From positions 1 to 64,000 of the forward strand of contig CAZQWM010000008.1 of NCBI GenBank assembly GCA_964597035.1: 64,000 bases of DNA, in the 5' to 3' direction. The notes beneath the pieces were generated by a model, which searched no databases, was not told the origin of the DNA, and saw only the letters and a list, made by a program, of their open reading frames with translations. Positions 23,309 through 32,493 of this stretch are shown piece by piece. The stretch's first letter is position 1. Every line of letters starts with the position of its first letter. The stretch is from Fen-1362 sp964597035. GTDB taxonomy: Bacteria; Planctomycetota; Phycisphaerae; Sedimentisphaerales; Anaerobacaceae. A program made the position numbers and the translations under genes.

Positions 23309-26217
23309 TTTTCCGTCGTATCGCTCCGGTTTGATGCCATCAGCAGCGCCAGTGCCGCCTTGTCATAATTTTGTTGCTTGCTGTAGGCCGCGGCCAGCGT
23401 TCTTGAGGCCTGCTCTTTTATCTGTGTCGAAGCCGATGATTCCATAAGTTTTGTGCAGATGGAAATGGCCTGCTGAATGTCGTTTAGTTTGAGGCACACA
23501 CCGGCAAGTTCGAGTGAGACCTGATGGGCAATGGGGCCCGGCTCAACTAATGAAAGCACCTCTGTCAGATGTGCCCTCGCACCGACGTGATTCTGTATCG
23601 CAATTTCGCATCTGGCCAACTCTAAAATTATGCTGGCTCTCAGGTGGGGCTCGGTAAGGTATTGTGCTCTTTCGGCAAGCACCGTTGTTGCGTCTTCGGC
23701 AAGCCCTATTGCGCGCAGGGTCTTGCTTTTCAGCAGCAACAGCGTTGTTACCTGTTCCTGAGAAAAGGGCCAGGAGCGTATGTTTTCGATAGCGCCGAGG
23801 GCCGCAACAAAATCATCTTGCTTAAGCTGTGCCTCCACAAGGGCCGAGACCGCGTCGATACACTGACTGCTTGATGCTGCTTTTCTTGCGGCGATATCCA
23901 GTGCCTCACAGGCCTGCTGCGTTTTGCCCAGAGCTAGATTTGCCCTGCCCAACAGAAGATAGGCCGTATAAAGCTCAGCTTCTGCGGGTTGCGACATTTG
24001 TTGTTGCCGGACGGATTGGAGATATCGCGCAATCCATTCTGCCGCAGATTTGTAATCTTTTGTCTGATAAAAGCACTTCCCTGCCCCGAACGCGGCAGCG
24101 GCCCTTATTTCCGCTGAAAACCCGAGACTATGTGCTTTTTTGTATAGTGAGCAGGCATCGTCATATACCTCAAGTTTCATCGTTGTATCGGCGAGGTCCA
24201 GATGGGCCTGGCCAATCAGCTCGTTGTCCGGGTATTGTTCGATAAGCTGCTGGAGGTCGCTGCCGGCACCGGTGTAATTGCGCAGGGCTGACTTGAGCCG
24301 GCTTGAACGCAACAGAGCACAAGGTGCCAGTGGCGTTTGTGAATAACGATTAGCTACCAGTTTGTATTCGGCGATTGCCTCCACCACCTGCCCCCTGCTT
24401 GCCTGCAGGACTCCGAGTGCAAAGTGAGCGTTTGTCACACGCGGGTCGTCGTTGTATATCAGCAGCCAGTTTCTCCATAGCCATATCGCATGTTCGCTGA
24501 GCATCCGTGTATGTTCGGACAACGATGAATACTCTGTTGGGTCGGTTACAATTACGGTCCCGGCTTCGTCAATAAGTGCAAGCAGCCCGACAGTTCCGGC
24601 GGTGGTTGTTACTATCTGCTCGGTTGTCGCCGCGGTTAAATATACCGTAACGGAGCGGTTTCGCAGATGCGATTGCTGCCCGGCTCCACTTGTACCTTCG
24701 CTCTGCCACGCCCATTTGACGTCAATTCCGGAATTGGCGGCGAATCTCGCCATTAGCTCCTCGATACTTGGTCCGTTGCAGACCACGGACCAGCGGCTCA
24801 GTGTTCCCGTTCGTTCGGCCGATGAAACCTGCGGGGCCAACAGCCCACTGTTTAGCCGTTCGATACCCGAATTCAAAAGGGCCGTTAGCTCGGTTTCGTT
24901 GAGTCCTGCCAGTGGGTCTTCGTCCGTCGGGTGGAACCATAGCTGGTCCGGCAGCTCGCTATCTGCGTCGCATAGCGACAGCACTTGTCTTGTCAGCGCC
25001 TCGGCGACGACAAAAAGACAGTCTCGCTCCAGCTCAAGTGCCCATTCATGCTCGGTCGTCAACACGCCGGTCAGTGCGATGGTCTTGTATGCATTTGTCC
25101 GGGCCTTGAGGTACTGACCTGATTCGAGTTCGAGCAGCGAGCAGTGGAAATTTGCAAGCGTCCTTACAACTACCGAACTGCTTTTAGCGGCTTCTCTGAA
25201 CAATTTACCGGCCCGGTCGAGCTTCATTTGCTTCTCAAGACAAAGGGCCATTCGCAGCTTGAGAAAGTCCTTCATCAGTTCGAAGTCCCCACCGTAGAGA
25301 TTCAGGTACAAGCGCTCATAGCTGCGGCACGCCGCTTCATAATCGCCGCCCGCGTAATAACTCTCGGTGGTCTGGAGAGATACCGCCTCGGTCTGCACAA
25401 CATCAGAAGATGAAGGTTCTATTATGTGCCTGTCCTGGTTTCCCTGTTCGGTTGCCAACCTGTTCGCGTCTGCAGTTGCCGGAAATTCCTGTTCCGCATA
25501 TACCGGATATGGCACTCGTTGCACGGGTGGGGAGTGGAAAATCGAATAGCTCAAAAGTCCTGCACTAATAAGGATGCTGATGATAAGAACAAGTTGCACT
25601 AATGAGAATATGCGGCTGCGAGAGTGCTTCAGGACAGGTTCGCTGTCTGTAATTGCGGCCTCGGTGGGCTCAGGGCCGGTGTAGCTTATTTCCGCAGTCT
25701 CCTCCGCAGCAATCTCCTCTGTTTCCTTGGTATCTATAGCCGGCTGTGTGGCAACAATATCTTCACTAGGCGGTTCAATTTGCATCGCGGGCTGTAATGG
25801 ACTGTCCGTTTCTGCGCCCGAGTCTTCCATTTCTCCGCCCGCGGACACGTCGGTGGGCATATCGGTAGTGTCGGCAGGTTCGTTTGCCGGCTGCTCGGCA
25901 GTCTCACTCGAAACCGCTGGCTGTATGGCTGGTTCCGTGGTAACCTCTTCGGTCTTGGCGGGAGTATCTACCGGTGTATCAGTTGCGGTGTCCGATTCGT
26001 TTGGTGGGTGCTTTATAGCTTCACTGGGCCGCTCAGGTTGCGCAGCCGCTTCTGCGGTTTCGGCTTTGACCTGCGAAGATGCATCCTTGGGAACCTCGGT
26101 TTCGACCGGTAACTTGTTCTGCGGCTCAACAGGTTTTTCACTCCCTGCCGGTGCCTTGGCTGCCGGGCTCTTGCGGGTTTTTTTTCTTCGCGTTACTTTT
26201 TTCTTACGCTCTACCAT
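23305..26217 (-). CDS. Large TPR protein with membrane anchor
   Basis: A 970-aa protein. Residues 1-200 are low-complexity and rich in Ala, Pro, Thr and Glu after a very basic start (VERKKKVTRRKKTRK). One membrane segment lies at about 206-228 (LVQLVLIISILISAGLLSYS). The remainder is a long array of TPR or Sel1-like helices (for example YAGGDYEAACRSYERLYLNL; LDLADTTMKLEVYDDACSLY; GAGKCFYQTKDYKSAAEWI). A short insert near 500-560 (SVTVYLTAATTEQIVTTTAG) recalls secretin-type N domains. It is the first gene after the sigma-54 promoter at 26321-26336, thus a candidate structural or assembly protein of this flagellum. Function is not known. Confidence 0.75.
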   Translation of the reverse strand: MVERKKKVTRRKKTRKSPAAKAPAGSEKPVEPQNKLPVETEVPKDASSQVKAETAEAAAQPERPSEAIKHPPNESDTATDTPVDTPAKTEEVTTEPAIQPAVSSETAEQPANEPADTTDMPTDVSAGGEMEDSGAETDSPLQPAMQIEPPSEDIVATQPAIDTKETEEIAAEETAEISYTGPEPTEAAITDSEPVLKHSRSRIFSLVQLVLIISILISAGLLSYSIFHSPPVQRVPYPVYAEQEFPATADANRLATEQGNQDRHIIEPSSSDVVQTEAVSLQTTESYYAGGDYEAACRSYERLYLNLYGGDFELMKDFLKLRMALCLEKQMKLDRAGKLFREAAKSSSVVVRTLANFHCSLLELESGQYLKARTNAYKTIALTGVLTTEHEWALELERDCLFVVAEALTRQVLSLCDADSELPDQLWFHPTDEDPLAGLNETELTALLNSGIERLNSGLLAPQVSSAERTGTLSRWSVVCNGPSIEELMARFAANSGIDVKWAWQSEGTSGAGQQSHLRNRSVTVYLTAATTEQIVTTTAGTVGLLALIDEAGTVIVTDPTEYSSLSEHTRMLSEHAIWLWRNWLLIYNDDPRVTNAHFALGVLQASRGQVVEAIAEYKLVANRYSQTPLAPCALLRSSRLKSALRNYTGAGSDLQQLIEQYPDNELIGQAHLDLADTTMKLEVYDDACSLYKKAHSLGFSAEIRAAAAFGAGKCFYQTKDYKSAAEWIARYLQSVRQQQMSQPAEAELYTAYLLLGRANLALGKTQQACEALDIAARKAASSSQCIDAVSALVEAQLKQDDFVAALGAIENIRSWPFSQEQVTTLLLLKSKTLRAIGLAEDATTVLAERAQYLTEPHLRASIILELARCEIAIQNHVGARAHLTEVLSLVEPGPIAHQVSLELAGVCLKLNDIQQAISICTKLMESSASTQIKEQASRTLAAAYSKQQNYDKAALALLMASNRSDTTEK

Positions 26218-26264
26218 CGTTTTAATAGCAAATGACCCAGCTCGGCCAGTCTCCGTTTTACGCC

Positions 26265-26372
26265 GGTTGCTGTTGAAATTGCGAGCCAGCGGCCCTTAAG
26301 CTTTTTTATGGTGGAATAGGTGCAACAGCTATGCCAACTACACTTGGTTGCCGTTTCAGGCGTTGAAATTGC
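26265..26372. repeat. Direct repeats flanking a sigma-54 promoter
   Basis: GTTGAAATTGC occurs at 26272-26282 and 26362-26372, and GGTTGC lies shortly before each (26265-26270, 26346-26351). The pair brackets the sigma-54 promoter at 26321-26336. Such repeated elements may be binding sites for one of the two sigma-54 activators encoded nearby. Confidence 0.4.
26321..26336 (-). promoter_or_regulatory. Sigma-54 promoter upstream of TPR gene
   Basis: On the minus strand TGGCATA-GCTG-TTGCA fits the -24/-12 consensus TGGCAYR-N4-TTGCW at every fixed position. Transcription would start near 26310, leaving a leader of about 90 nt before the 970-aa TPR gene. It is the likely main promoter of the fliL-fliM-fliN-flhA-fliA cluster. 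Confidence 0.8.
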
Positions 26373-26500
26373 CGATTACCGGCGTAGAACCCCGTTTTTT
26401 TACTGTTAGAGGAAGTTTTTGCATCTTTAAGGTGTCAGGATTCTAAACGGCCCGATGGATTTTCTTACAGCTACTTAGGCGGACCATTCCTACTTTCGCC

Positions 26501-27943
26501 TCAGCCGGCGTATACGGCTTCAGATACGGCAAGATTGGAAGATTCGTCTTCAGGGGGTCTGGGGATGTAGGTGCCTCTTTGAATATTATGCTGTTTTACC
26601 TTGGCATACAGCGTGGCGCGAGTTATGCCCAGCAAAGCAGCCGCCTTGGTCTTCTGCCAGCCACTTTCCTGTAGAGCACGCGCAATAAGCTCACGTTCCG
26701 CCTTCTCGAGCGAGAAATTCTGGATGCTGCTGGTGGCAGTCATAGTTAGGCCGGTTCCAGGCGTCTCGAAAGGGTCTTCAGATTCAATCATGATACTGCT
26801 TAGCCCGATTTTTTCGGTGTTCTCAAGCAATATTGCCCGTTCGATTACGTTACGAAGCTCACGGACATTGCCTGGCCAGTTATGCTTTTCCAGTGCCTCC
26901 AGGGCCATTTGGGTAAGTGCAGTGATATTGCCTGCCTTTGCCGGGCAGACCGTTGATGTCTTTATGAAGTATTCGGTTAATAGCCGGATGTCGTCTTTTC
27001 GGTCGGAAGACCTCAGCGCAGTAATAGCGATAGGGAATATGTTCAGCCGATAGTAAAGGTCTCGACGGAAGCGATTGGCCTTGACCTCCTCTCTAAGGTT
27101 GCGATTGCTCGATGCGATTATTGTGGCTTTGCAGGTCAAATCCGCGGTGCCGCCGACCTTTCTGAAGGTCTTTTCCTGTAAGACACGGAGAAGTTTCGCC
27201 TGCAGCTCCAGTGGCATCTCACTGATTTCGTCGAGAAAGATTGTGCCCTCGCCGGCCAGTTCGAGTAGGCCCGTTTTGTCCCTGTCGGCACCGGTGAAGC
27301 AGCCCTTAACGTGCCCGAACAGCTCGCTTTCGAGCAGGGTAGCCGTCAGCGCAGCGCAATTGACGGCGACAAATTTCTCATTTGGATGACGAAGAGTGTG
27401 AACAGCTTTGGCGGCCAGTTCCTTTCCAGTTCCTGTTTCACCGGTTATTAACACGGGATTGCAGTTACTGCCGGCAACAAGTCTTATCATTTTCAACGTG
27501 TTGAGGATGGCTTTGCTTTTGCCGGCCATTGAAACCGATATAGCAAGCTCGTCGCCGAAAAAACAATTCTCGCTGCTATCGCCGGAACGTTGCCCAAAAC
27601 GAATTTCATTAAGTATCTCACTCAACCGGTTATCGTCGCAGGGATGGGACAGGTAGTAAGGCGCCGTGACCTTCTTAAGCTGTTCAAACCAGGCAGGTGG
27701 GTTGCTGTTACTGCCTATGACCAAAGAAGCGATTCGCGAGATTTTATCGGTCCGTAATAAGAGCAAGTCGATTTCTGCCGGCTTGAGAAGGTCATCGAGA
27801 AGAATAAGATCAGGAGCAACAGTTTCGAGTATGTCAGTGGCCTCGGCGGCGTCGTCTGCTACGAACACCTCCTCCGCGATACGGCGCGCGAACTGATGGA
27901 GTTGAGTTTGCCTGCTCAGTACAACAACTCTGCGGAGAACCAT
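26501..27943 (-). CDS. Sigma-54-dependent response regulator
   Basis: A 480-aa NtrC-family activator. The N-terminal receiver (1-115) has a candidate phospho-acceptor in LILLDDLL (D50/D51), unlike its paralogue at 20823. The AAA+ domain has Walker A GETGTGKE (168-175), the loop variant GCFTGA (214-219) and Walker B IFLDEIS. The C-terminus is a Fis-type HTH (about 425-455, KAAALLGITRATLYAKVKQ). It is divergent from the flgD operon, whose promoter is a perfect sigma-54 match, so it is a candidate activator of that promoter. No cognate kinase is adjacent; the CBS kinase at 9431 is the only kinase in view. Confidence 0.9.
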   Translation of the reverse strand: MVLRRVVVLSRQTQLHQFARRIAEEVFVADDAAEATDILETVAPDLILLDDLLKPAEIDLLLLRTDKISRIASLVIGSNSNPPAWFEQLKKVTAPYYLSHPCDDNRLSEILNEIRFGQRSGDSSENCFFGDELAISVSMAGKSKAILNTLKMIRLVAGSNCNPVLITGETGTGKELAAKAVHTLRHPNEKFVAVNCAALTATLLESELFGHVKGCFTGADRDKTGLLELAGEGTIFLDEISEMPLELQAKLLRVLQEKTFRKVGGTADLTCKATIIASSNRNLREEVKANRFRRDLYYRLNIFPIAITALRSSDRKDDIRLLTEYFIKTSTVCPAKAGNITALTQMALEALEKHNWPGNVRELRNVIERAILLENTEKIGLSSIMIESEDPFETPGTGLTMTATSSIQNFSLEKAERELIARALQESGWQKTKAAALLGITRATLYAKVKQHNIQRGTYIPRPPEDESSNLAVSEAVYAG

Positions 27944-28506
27944 TTGTTAATTTGCATAATCAGTGTTGTCCCCCACGGTTCAATTGGGTGTCCCCATAGA
28001 TGTCCGGTAAATCGACACTTTTGTGTAACCTTCTTTAATTTTTATTGGACGGACTCATAATATCCTGAGCCCTCGATTTGTTTTACTAACAGGTTCACAA
28101 AGTGTGCTTAGAGCAGATCTTTTAATGTATGATGAAGATGCGTGTAGGTCCTTGATTTTTATGGGACTTCAATATCACAGATCTGTTTATCGGACGCTTG
28201 GGGATTAAGAAATTTCTCTTTTGAACTTCGTTTTTTTCGTTTTCATATCGAAAGGCAGGCGGCAGATTTTTCCGCTCAGGAAGTAATCTCCGCGGTAATT
28301 TACTTAATGATGTCTGTTACCTCGAATCTATGTTAGCGGGATGAGGATGTTGTGTGTTCATAACATATTCTGCTGCAAACAGTTATGAGTGAAGCGGAGA
28401 ATCCTCAATTAAGTTTGGCACGGCGGTTGCTTAGTAATTTGTTCAGTCCGGCTTGCCAGCGATAGCATCAAAGGTTTTGAGTATGAATTTGACGGAGAAC
28501 TGAACA
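27944..28506. other. Divergent regulatory region with palindrome
   Basis: This 563-bp gap separates the activator gene (minus) and flgD (plus). Besides the sigma-54 promoter it contains a perfect 10-bp palindrome ACAGATCTGT (28177-28186), whose CAGATCT core is repeated at 28114-28120. A CATAAC/GTTATG inverted repeat with an 18-nt gap lies just before the promoter. These are candidate activator sites at a distance usual for enhancer-dependent promoters. No gene was recognised. Confidence 0.45.
28416..28430 (+). promoter_or_regulatory. Sigma-54 promoter of flgD operon
   Basis: TGGCACG (28416-28422), 4 bp, TTGC (28427-28430) followed by T: a perfect match to the sigma-54 consensus. Transcription should start near 28442, about 65 nt before the flgD start. 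It heads the rod-hook operon flgD to flgL. Confidence 0.9.
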
Positions 28507-28920
28507 ATGGCTGATTCGAGTACGGTGACGAGCGCAAGTCAGATTCAGATGGATTATATGAATCTTCTTGTCGCACAACTGCAGAATCAAAATCCTCTTG
28601 AACCGATGGACAATAACGAGATGGCCTCGCAGCTTGCTCAACTTTCACAACTGGGCCAGCTCGAATCTCTTGGCAGCAGCTTTAAGGAGGTAATGGCTAA
28701 CACTCAGCGCAGTTATGCCAATTCACTCATCGGAAGAAATGTGACTTTCTTCGCGGAAAATGAAGTTACTGGTGAGTTGGAGAAACTAAACGGGAGCGTC
28801 GATTCGGTTTTCAATGACCCGGAAACCAGAGATTGCCTTTTGGGCGTGATCGTCGGAGAAGGTGACCTGGCCCAGGAATACACGCTCGGACTCGCTGCCG
28901 TCGTTCTGGTCCAGAGCTGA
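28507..28920 (+). CDS. flgD: Hook-capping protein FlgD, short form
   Basis: A 137-aa protein with the conserved FlgD N-terminus: DYMNLLVAQLQNQNPLEPMD (about 17-36), NNEMASQLAQLSQLGQLESL and YANSLIGRNVTFF. FlgD caps the growing hook. Usual family members exceed 200 aa and carry Ig/FnIII-like domains; here only a short strand-rich tail remains, so this is a minimal form. GGAG precedes the ATG. It is the first gene after the sigma-54 promoter. Confidence 0.9.
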   Translation: MADSSTVTSASQIQMDYMNLLVAQLQNQNPLEPMDNNEMASQLAQLSQLGQLESLGSSFKEVMANTQRSYANSLIGRNVTFFAENEVTGELEKLNGSVDSVFNDPETRDCLLGVIVGEGDLAQEYTLGLAAVVLVQS

Positions 28921-28953
28921 AACTGAAAATTAAGATATAAGGAGAAGCCGAAA

Positions 28954-30633
28954 ATGAGTTTTGCCTTGTCTTCCGGAGTTACCGGCCTGCAGGCGCATCA
29001 GCAGATGCTGGATGTAGCGGGCAACAATCTTGCGAATGTTAACACGACCGCATTCAAAGCCAGTAGAATTCTGTTCTCGGAGCTTTTGAGTGAGACTATC
29101 AAAAAGGCGTCACAGCCAACGACGAATACAGGCGGTACAAATCCCGTACAGATGGGTAGCGGTGTCGGCGTATCGGGTATTACGCCGAATATGTCGCAGG
29201 GAAACATTGTCAACACCGGTAATCCGCTCGACCTGGCGATAGAAGGTGAGGGATATTTCGTCCTCAGCGACGGCCAGCAGTACGTTTACACGCGTGCGGG
29301 TGCATTTGCAGTAGACCAGGATTCGGTGCTGGTTGACCCCTCAACCGGATACCGTGTGCAGCGTATCGGTTCTGAAGGCGAGGCGGATGGATTCCAGGTG
29401 GCCGGAGATAGTAACGTGCACGTGCCGTACGACATTGCAATGGCGGCCAAAACGACCAGTGAAGTTATAGTCGCCGGAAACCTCAGTGCCGATGCAACCC
29501 TTACGACGACACAGACAAATGTCCTCGCGTCGAATATTAAATTTACCGTAAGCAGCGGAACCTCTGCAACCACTTCGGATGAGCTTGATACCCTTGACCA
29601 GTTTACCGCCGGCACGCTTAGCTCGGCTACGATTACAGTGTCGGGTTATGACCGTGACGGCAACCCTCTGGTCGATGCAGCCGGCTTGAGCGTTATCGAT
29701 ACGACGACAGTAGGCGAACTGATTACACACATAAACAGCGTCCTTGGAACGAGCGGCACGGCCTCGCTTGTCGATGGGAAAATCCAGATAACCGATACAC
29801 AGAGCGGTTACAGTTTGTCGGACGTGCGCCTTACGTTTGCCAACTCAGGAGATGCTCAATTGCAGATGCCGTCGTATTTCGAGGTTACAACCGTCGGGGG
29901 CGAAGAGGTTAAAAACGTCAACATCACGGTCTATGACAGTCAGGGCGGCAAGCACGTGCTAAGCGGTGCACTTGTCCGCACCGATACGACTAATACCTGG
30001 GATATGATTCTCACCTCGATTACCGGGGATGTGCAGGAGCTGACATTGGATAATCGAAGGATAAGAGGGATTGAGTTCAATGCTTCCGATGGTTCTTTCT
30101 CGGGGCTGAACACTACGATAGGCGATACCGCTGAGTTTGTGATAACCTTTGCACACGACACCACAAATCCGCAGACGATTGCAATATCGATGGGAACCGC
30201 CGGGCAGCTAAATGGCCTGACTCAGTTTGCAGGTAATTCCACCGCGGTAGCCAGAGAACAGGACGGCTACACCGCGGGGCGATTGTCCACCGTCTCGGTT
30301 AACAAGGAGGGCATACTCATTGGTGCATTTTCGAACGGAGTAAAAAAGGATATCGCGACGCTGCAAATAGCGCTGTTCCAGAATACCTCCGGTCTGGAAA
30401 GCATTGGGGGCAGCTATTTCATCCCGTCGGCTAACTCCGGCGGAGCGGTTGCCACTCAGGCCCTGACCGGCGGTGCCGGCTCTATCCACGGCGGCTCTCT
30501 GGAGAAATCAAATGCCGATGTTGCTACCGAGTTTATCAACCTGATTCAGGCACAGAATGGTTTCCAGGCAAATGCCAGGACCATTAGAGTTGCAAATGAA
30601 ATATTGCAGGAACTGTCAACTCTAATCAGGTAA
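28954..30633 (+). CDS. flgE: Flagellar hook protein FlgE
   Basis: A 559-aa axial protein. The N-terminus has the rod/hook signature SSGVTGLQAHQQMLDVAGNN, then LANVNTTAFKASR; the C-terminus GGSLEKSNADVATEFINLIQ and QNGFQANARTIRVANEILQE completes the helical D0 pair. The middle is strand-rich. It is longer than the enterobacterial hook protein (about 400 aa), suggesting larger surface domains. AAGGAG lies upstream. Confidence 0.95.
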   Translation: MSFALSSGVTGLQAHQQMLDVAGNNLANVNTTAFKASRILFSELLSETIKKASQPTTNTGGTNPVQMGSGVGVSGITPNMSQGNIVNTGNPLDLAIEGEGYFVLSDGQQYVYTRAGAFAVDQDSVLVDPSTGYRVQRIGSEGEADGFQVAGDSNVHVPYDIAMAAKTTSEVIVAGNLSADATLTTTQTNVLASNIKFTVSSGTSATTSDELDTLDQFTAGTLSSATITVSGYDRDGNPLVDAAGLSVIDTTTVGELITHINSVLGTSGTASLVDGKIQITDTQSGYSLSDVRLTFANSGDAQLQMPSYFEVTTVGGEEVKNVNITVYDSQGGKHVLSGALVRTDTTNTWDMILTSITGDVQELTLDNRRIRGIEFNASDGSFSGLNTTIGDTAEFVITFAHDTTNPQTIAISMGTAGQLNGLTQFAGNSTAVAREQDGYTAGRLSTVSVNKEGILIGAFSNGVKKDIATLQIALFQNTSGLESIGGSYFIPSANSGGAVATQALTGGAGSIHGGSLEKSNADVATEFINLIQAQNGFQANARTIRVANEILQELSTLIR

Positions 30634-30651
30634 TGTTTTGGAGTGAATAAA

Positions 30652-31674
30652 ATGAATGCACCGGCTCTTATCGCCATCTGGTTAGCGGAGGGTGTACTGG
30701 GGCTTACTGCGAGAGAAAGATGGCAGGCAATGCAGCAGGTCGAAAGTGGTTCAGCAAACAACAGATGGTTTAGCATCGGTATGGTGCTTCTGCTTGTATT
30801 TTCTGCTGTTGCACTGGTGGTTGTGACTCTGCTCAGGAAGGCCCGGGAAGTCAAGAAAGCAGAAAAGGCATTTTCTGATAACGCTGCTCGAAAGGGCTTG
30901 ACCGAATCCGAATCCGACCTGCTTATGGCCGTTGCAGTCAAGGCCGGCCTTATTAAGGCCGAGGCTATTTTCAGTTCCGGTGCCGCTTTCGACAGTGGTT
31001 CTGCGGCGTTGCTTAAGGAGAGTCTTTCAGCGGGCAAGCCGACCAGCGAAACGAGTCGATTGGAAAAGCAACTTGCCGATTTGCGAAATAAAATGGGCTT
31101 TCGCAAGGCGGCTTCGGCTCCTGCTGGGGCTCCGGCGCGACAGAGCGCTTCGGTGCCTGCAAAGGCACCGATGGCTGCAAAACCAAAGGCATCCGATTCG
31201 CGACCGGGTGAAACATCGTGGCACGAGACGGCTTTTGTGGCATTGTTTCCGTTTTCCACCAAATCGGATTCTGTTTCGCAGGTCAATTCTCAACTTCCGC
31301 AGTTCGTACCTGCGGTTGTCACCGGACTGGTCGGTCGCGTTGTCTCCCTCGAAACAACACTGCCGGCAAATGTCGGCGACAGGGTTCTGGCTGTGATTGG
31401 GCCGACAGGTACCCGCAGTAATGGCGAACAGGTCGAATGGCTCGAAGATGTCGGACTTGTCCAGCAAAGTGCTCAGCCGGCTCAGTCAATGAAGGAAGAA
31501 AAAGCGCGTCGTCTGTCAATAGCGCTTGTCGGGCTTGAAGAAGCACAGATTGCTCAGCTTGCACAGACTACAGGAAGTATAAAGAAAGAAAAGGTACCAC
31601 AAACAGATACGCAACCTCCTGAACAGACACAAGATAAATCCCAACCCGTAGCTGCAAAGGAGCAGACGAACTAA
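30652..31674 (+). CDS. Membrane protein of the hook operon, unknown
   Basis: A 340-aa protein from the ATG at 30652, which has GGAG 8 bp upstream (a GTG at 30643 is the alternative). After an N-terminal helix comes one membrane segment (about 43-63, SIGMVLLLVFSAVALVVVTL). The cytoplasmic part has a helical domain (about 70-120: LTESESDLLMAVAVKAGLIK, then AIFSSGAAFDSGSAALLKES), an Ala/Pro-rich linker, a strand-rich segment TGLVGRVVSLETTLPANVGD, and a polar tail. The helical part recalls proteins next to PilZ-type regulators in other flagellar operons, but I cannot assign it. It lies between flgE and flgF with a 1-bp overlap with flgF. Confidence 0.65.
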   Translation: MNAPALIAIWLAEGVLGLTARERWQAMQQVESGSANNRWFSIGMVLLLVFSAVALVVVTLLRKAREVKKAEKAFSDNAARKGLTESESDLLMAVAVKAGLIKAEAIFSSGAAFDSGSAALLKESLSAGKPTSETSRLEKQLADLRNKMGFRKAASAPAGAPARQSASVPAKAPMAAKPKASDSRPGETSWHETAFVALFPFSTKSDSVSQVNSQLPQFVPAVVTGLVGRVVSLETTLPANVGDRVLAVIGPTGTRSNGEQVEWLEDVGLVQQSAQPAQSMKEEKARRLSIALVGLEEAQIAQLAQTTGSIKKEKVPQTDTQPPEQTQDKSQPVAAKEQTN

Positions 31675-32405
31675 TGGAGCCGACGACACAGGTCAGTGCC
31701 AGTATCGATGCGTTAACGCGGGAGCTTGAGATAATCACCCACAATCTGGCCAATGCAAGCACCGCCGGATTCAAACGCAGATGCAATGCTTTCTCTAAGG
31801 CCCTCGATGCGCAGCAGGGCACAGCGGAAACGTATGAACCCGGCAACATAGACTTGGAATCGGCCTTCGATTTTTCACAGGGCAGTCTCGTTCAGACCGG
31901 CAGGAATCTGGATTTCGCCCTGATGGGCAACGGCCTGTTTGTCGTAGAGACACCTGAGGGCCCTCTGTATACACGCAACGGAACGTTTCAGACAAATCAG
32001 AATGGTCAGATAGTTGATTCGATGGGCAGGACCGTTGCCGGCGAGGCAGGTCCAATCACGGTGCCGGTTTCTGTTGGCCTTGCGCAGCTTCAGGTCTCGG
32101 CGGACGGCCGGGTAACTGCAGGCGACATCAACATAGGAAAGCTTCAAGTGGTGGACTTTCAGGAAAACCAGAGCAAGCTTGTCCCCGCCGGCGCGAATTG
32201 TTTTGTGATGCCTGATAAGGATATTCGACCTGAGCCCGCTGATAACGTCGTAATCAAGCAGGGTTATCAGGAAGCGTCCAACGTCATGATAGTCGATGAG
32301 CTGGTTGATATGATAATGGTTACCCGCCTCTATGAAGCCAATATGAGATACGTATCGGCCCAGAGTGAAACCTCCAGCAGCATTATGGGCGTTGCGATGG
32401 GTTGA
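31674..32405 (+). CDS. flgF: Flagellar basal-body rod protein FlgF
   Basis: A 243-aa rod protein. It has VSASIDALTRELEIITHNLA then NASTAGFKRR at the N-terminus, the central LDFALMGNGLFVVETPEGPL and YTRNGTF, and the C-terminal LVDMIMVTRLYEANMRYVSA. Within the FlgF/FlgG pair this copy is shorter and less canonical, which fits FlgF (proximal rod). The start overlaps the previous stop (TAATG), and AAGGAGC lies upstream. Confidence 0.88.
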   Translation: MEPTTQVSASIDALTRELEIITHNLANASTAGFKRRCNAFSKALDAQQGTAETYEPGNIDLESAFDFSQGSLVQTGRNLDFALMGNGLFVVETPEGPLYTRNGTFQTNQNGQIVDSMGRTVAGEAGPITVPVSVGLAQLQVSADGRVTAGDINIGKLQVVDFQENQSKLVPAGANCFVMPDKDIRPEPADNVVIKQGYQEASNVMIVDELVDMIMVTRLYEANMRYVSAQSETSSSIMGVAMG

Positions 32406-32493
32406 CGCTTGGACTTTTTACGCAGGTGGGTGATGAGAAACGAAAAAGCTGAATCTTTTGTTCACATCAGTTAGTTTTGAGGAGCTTATTGTT

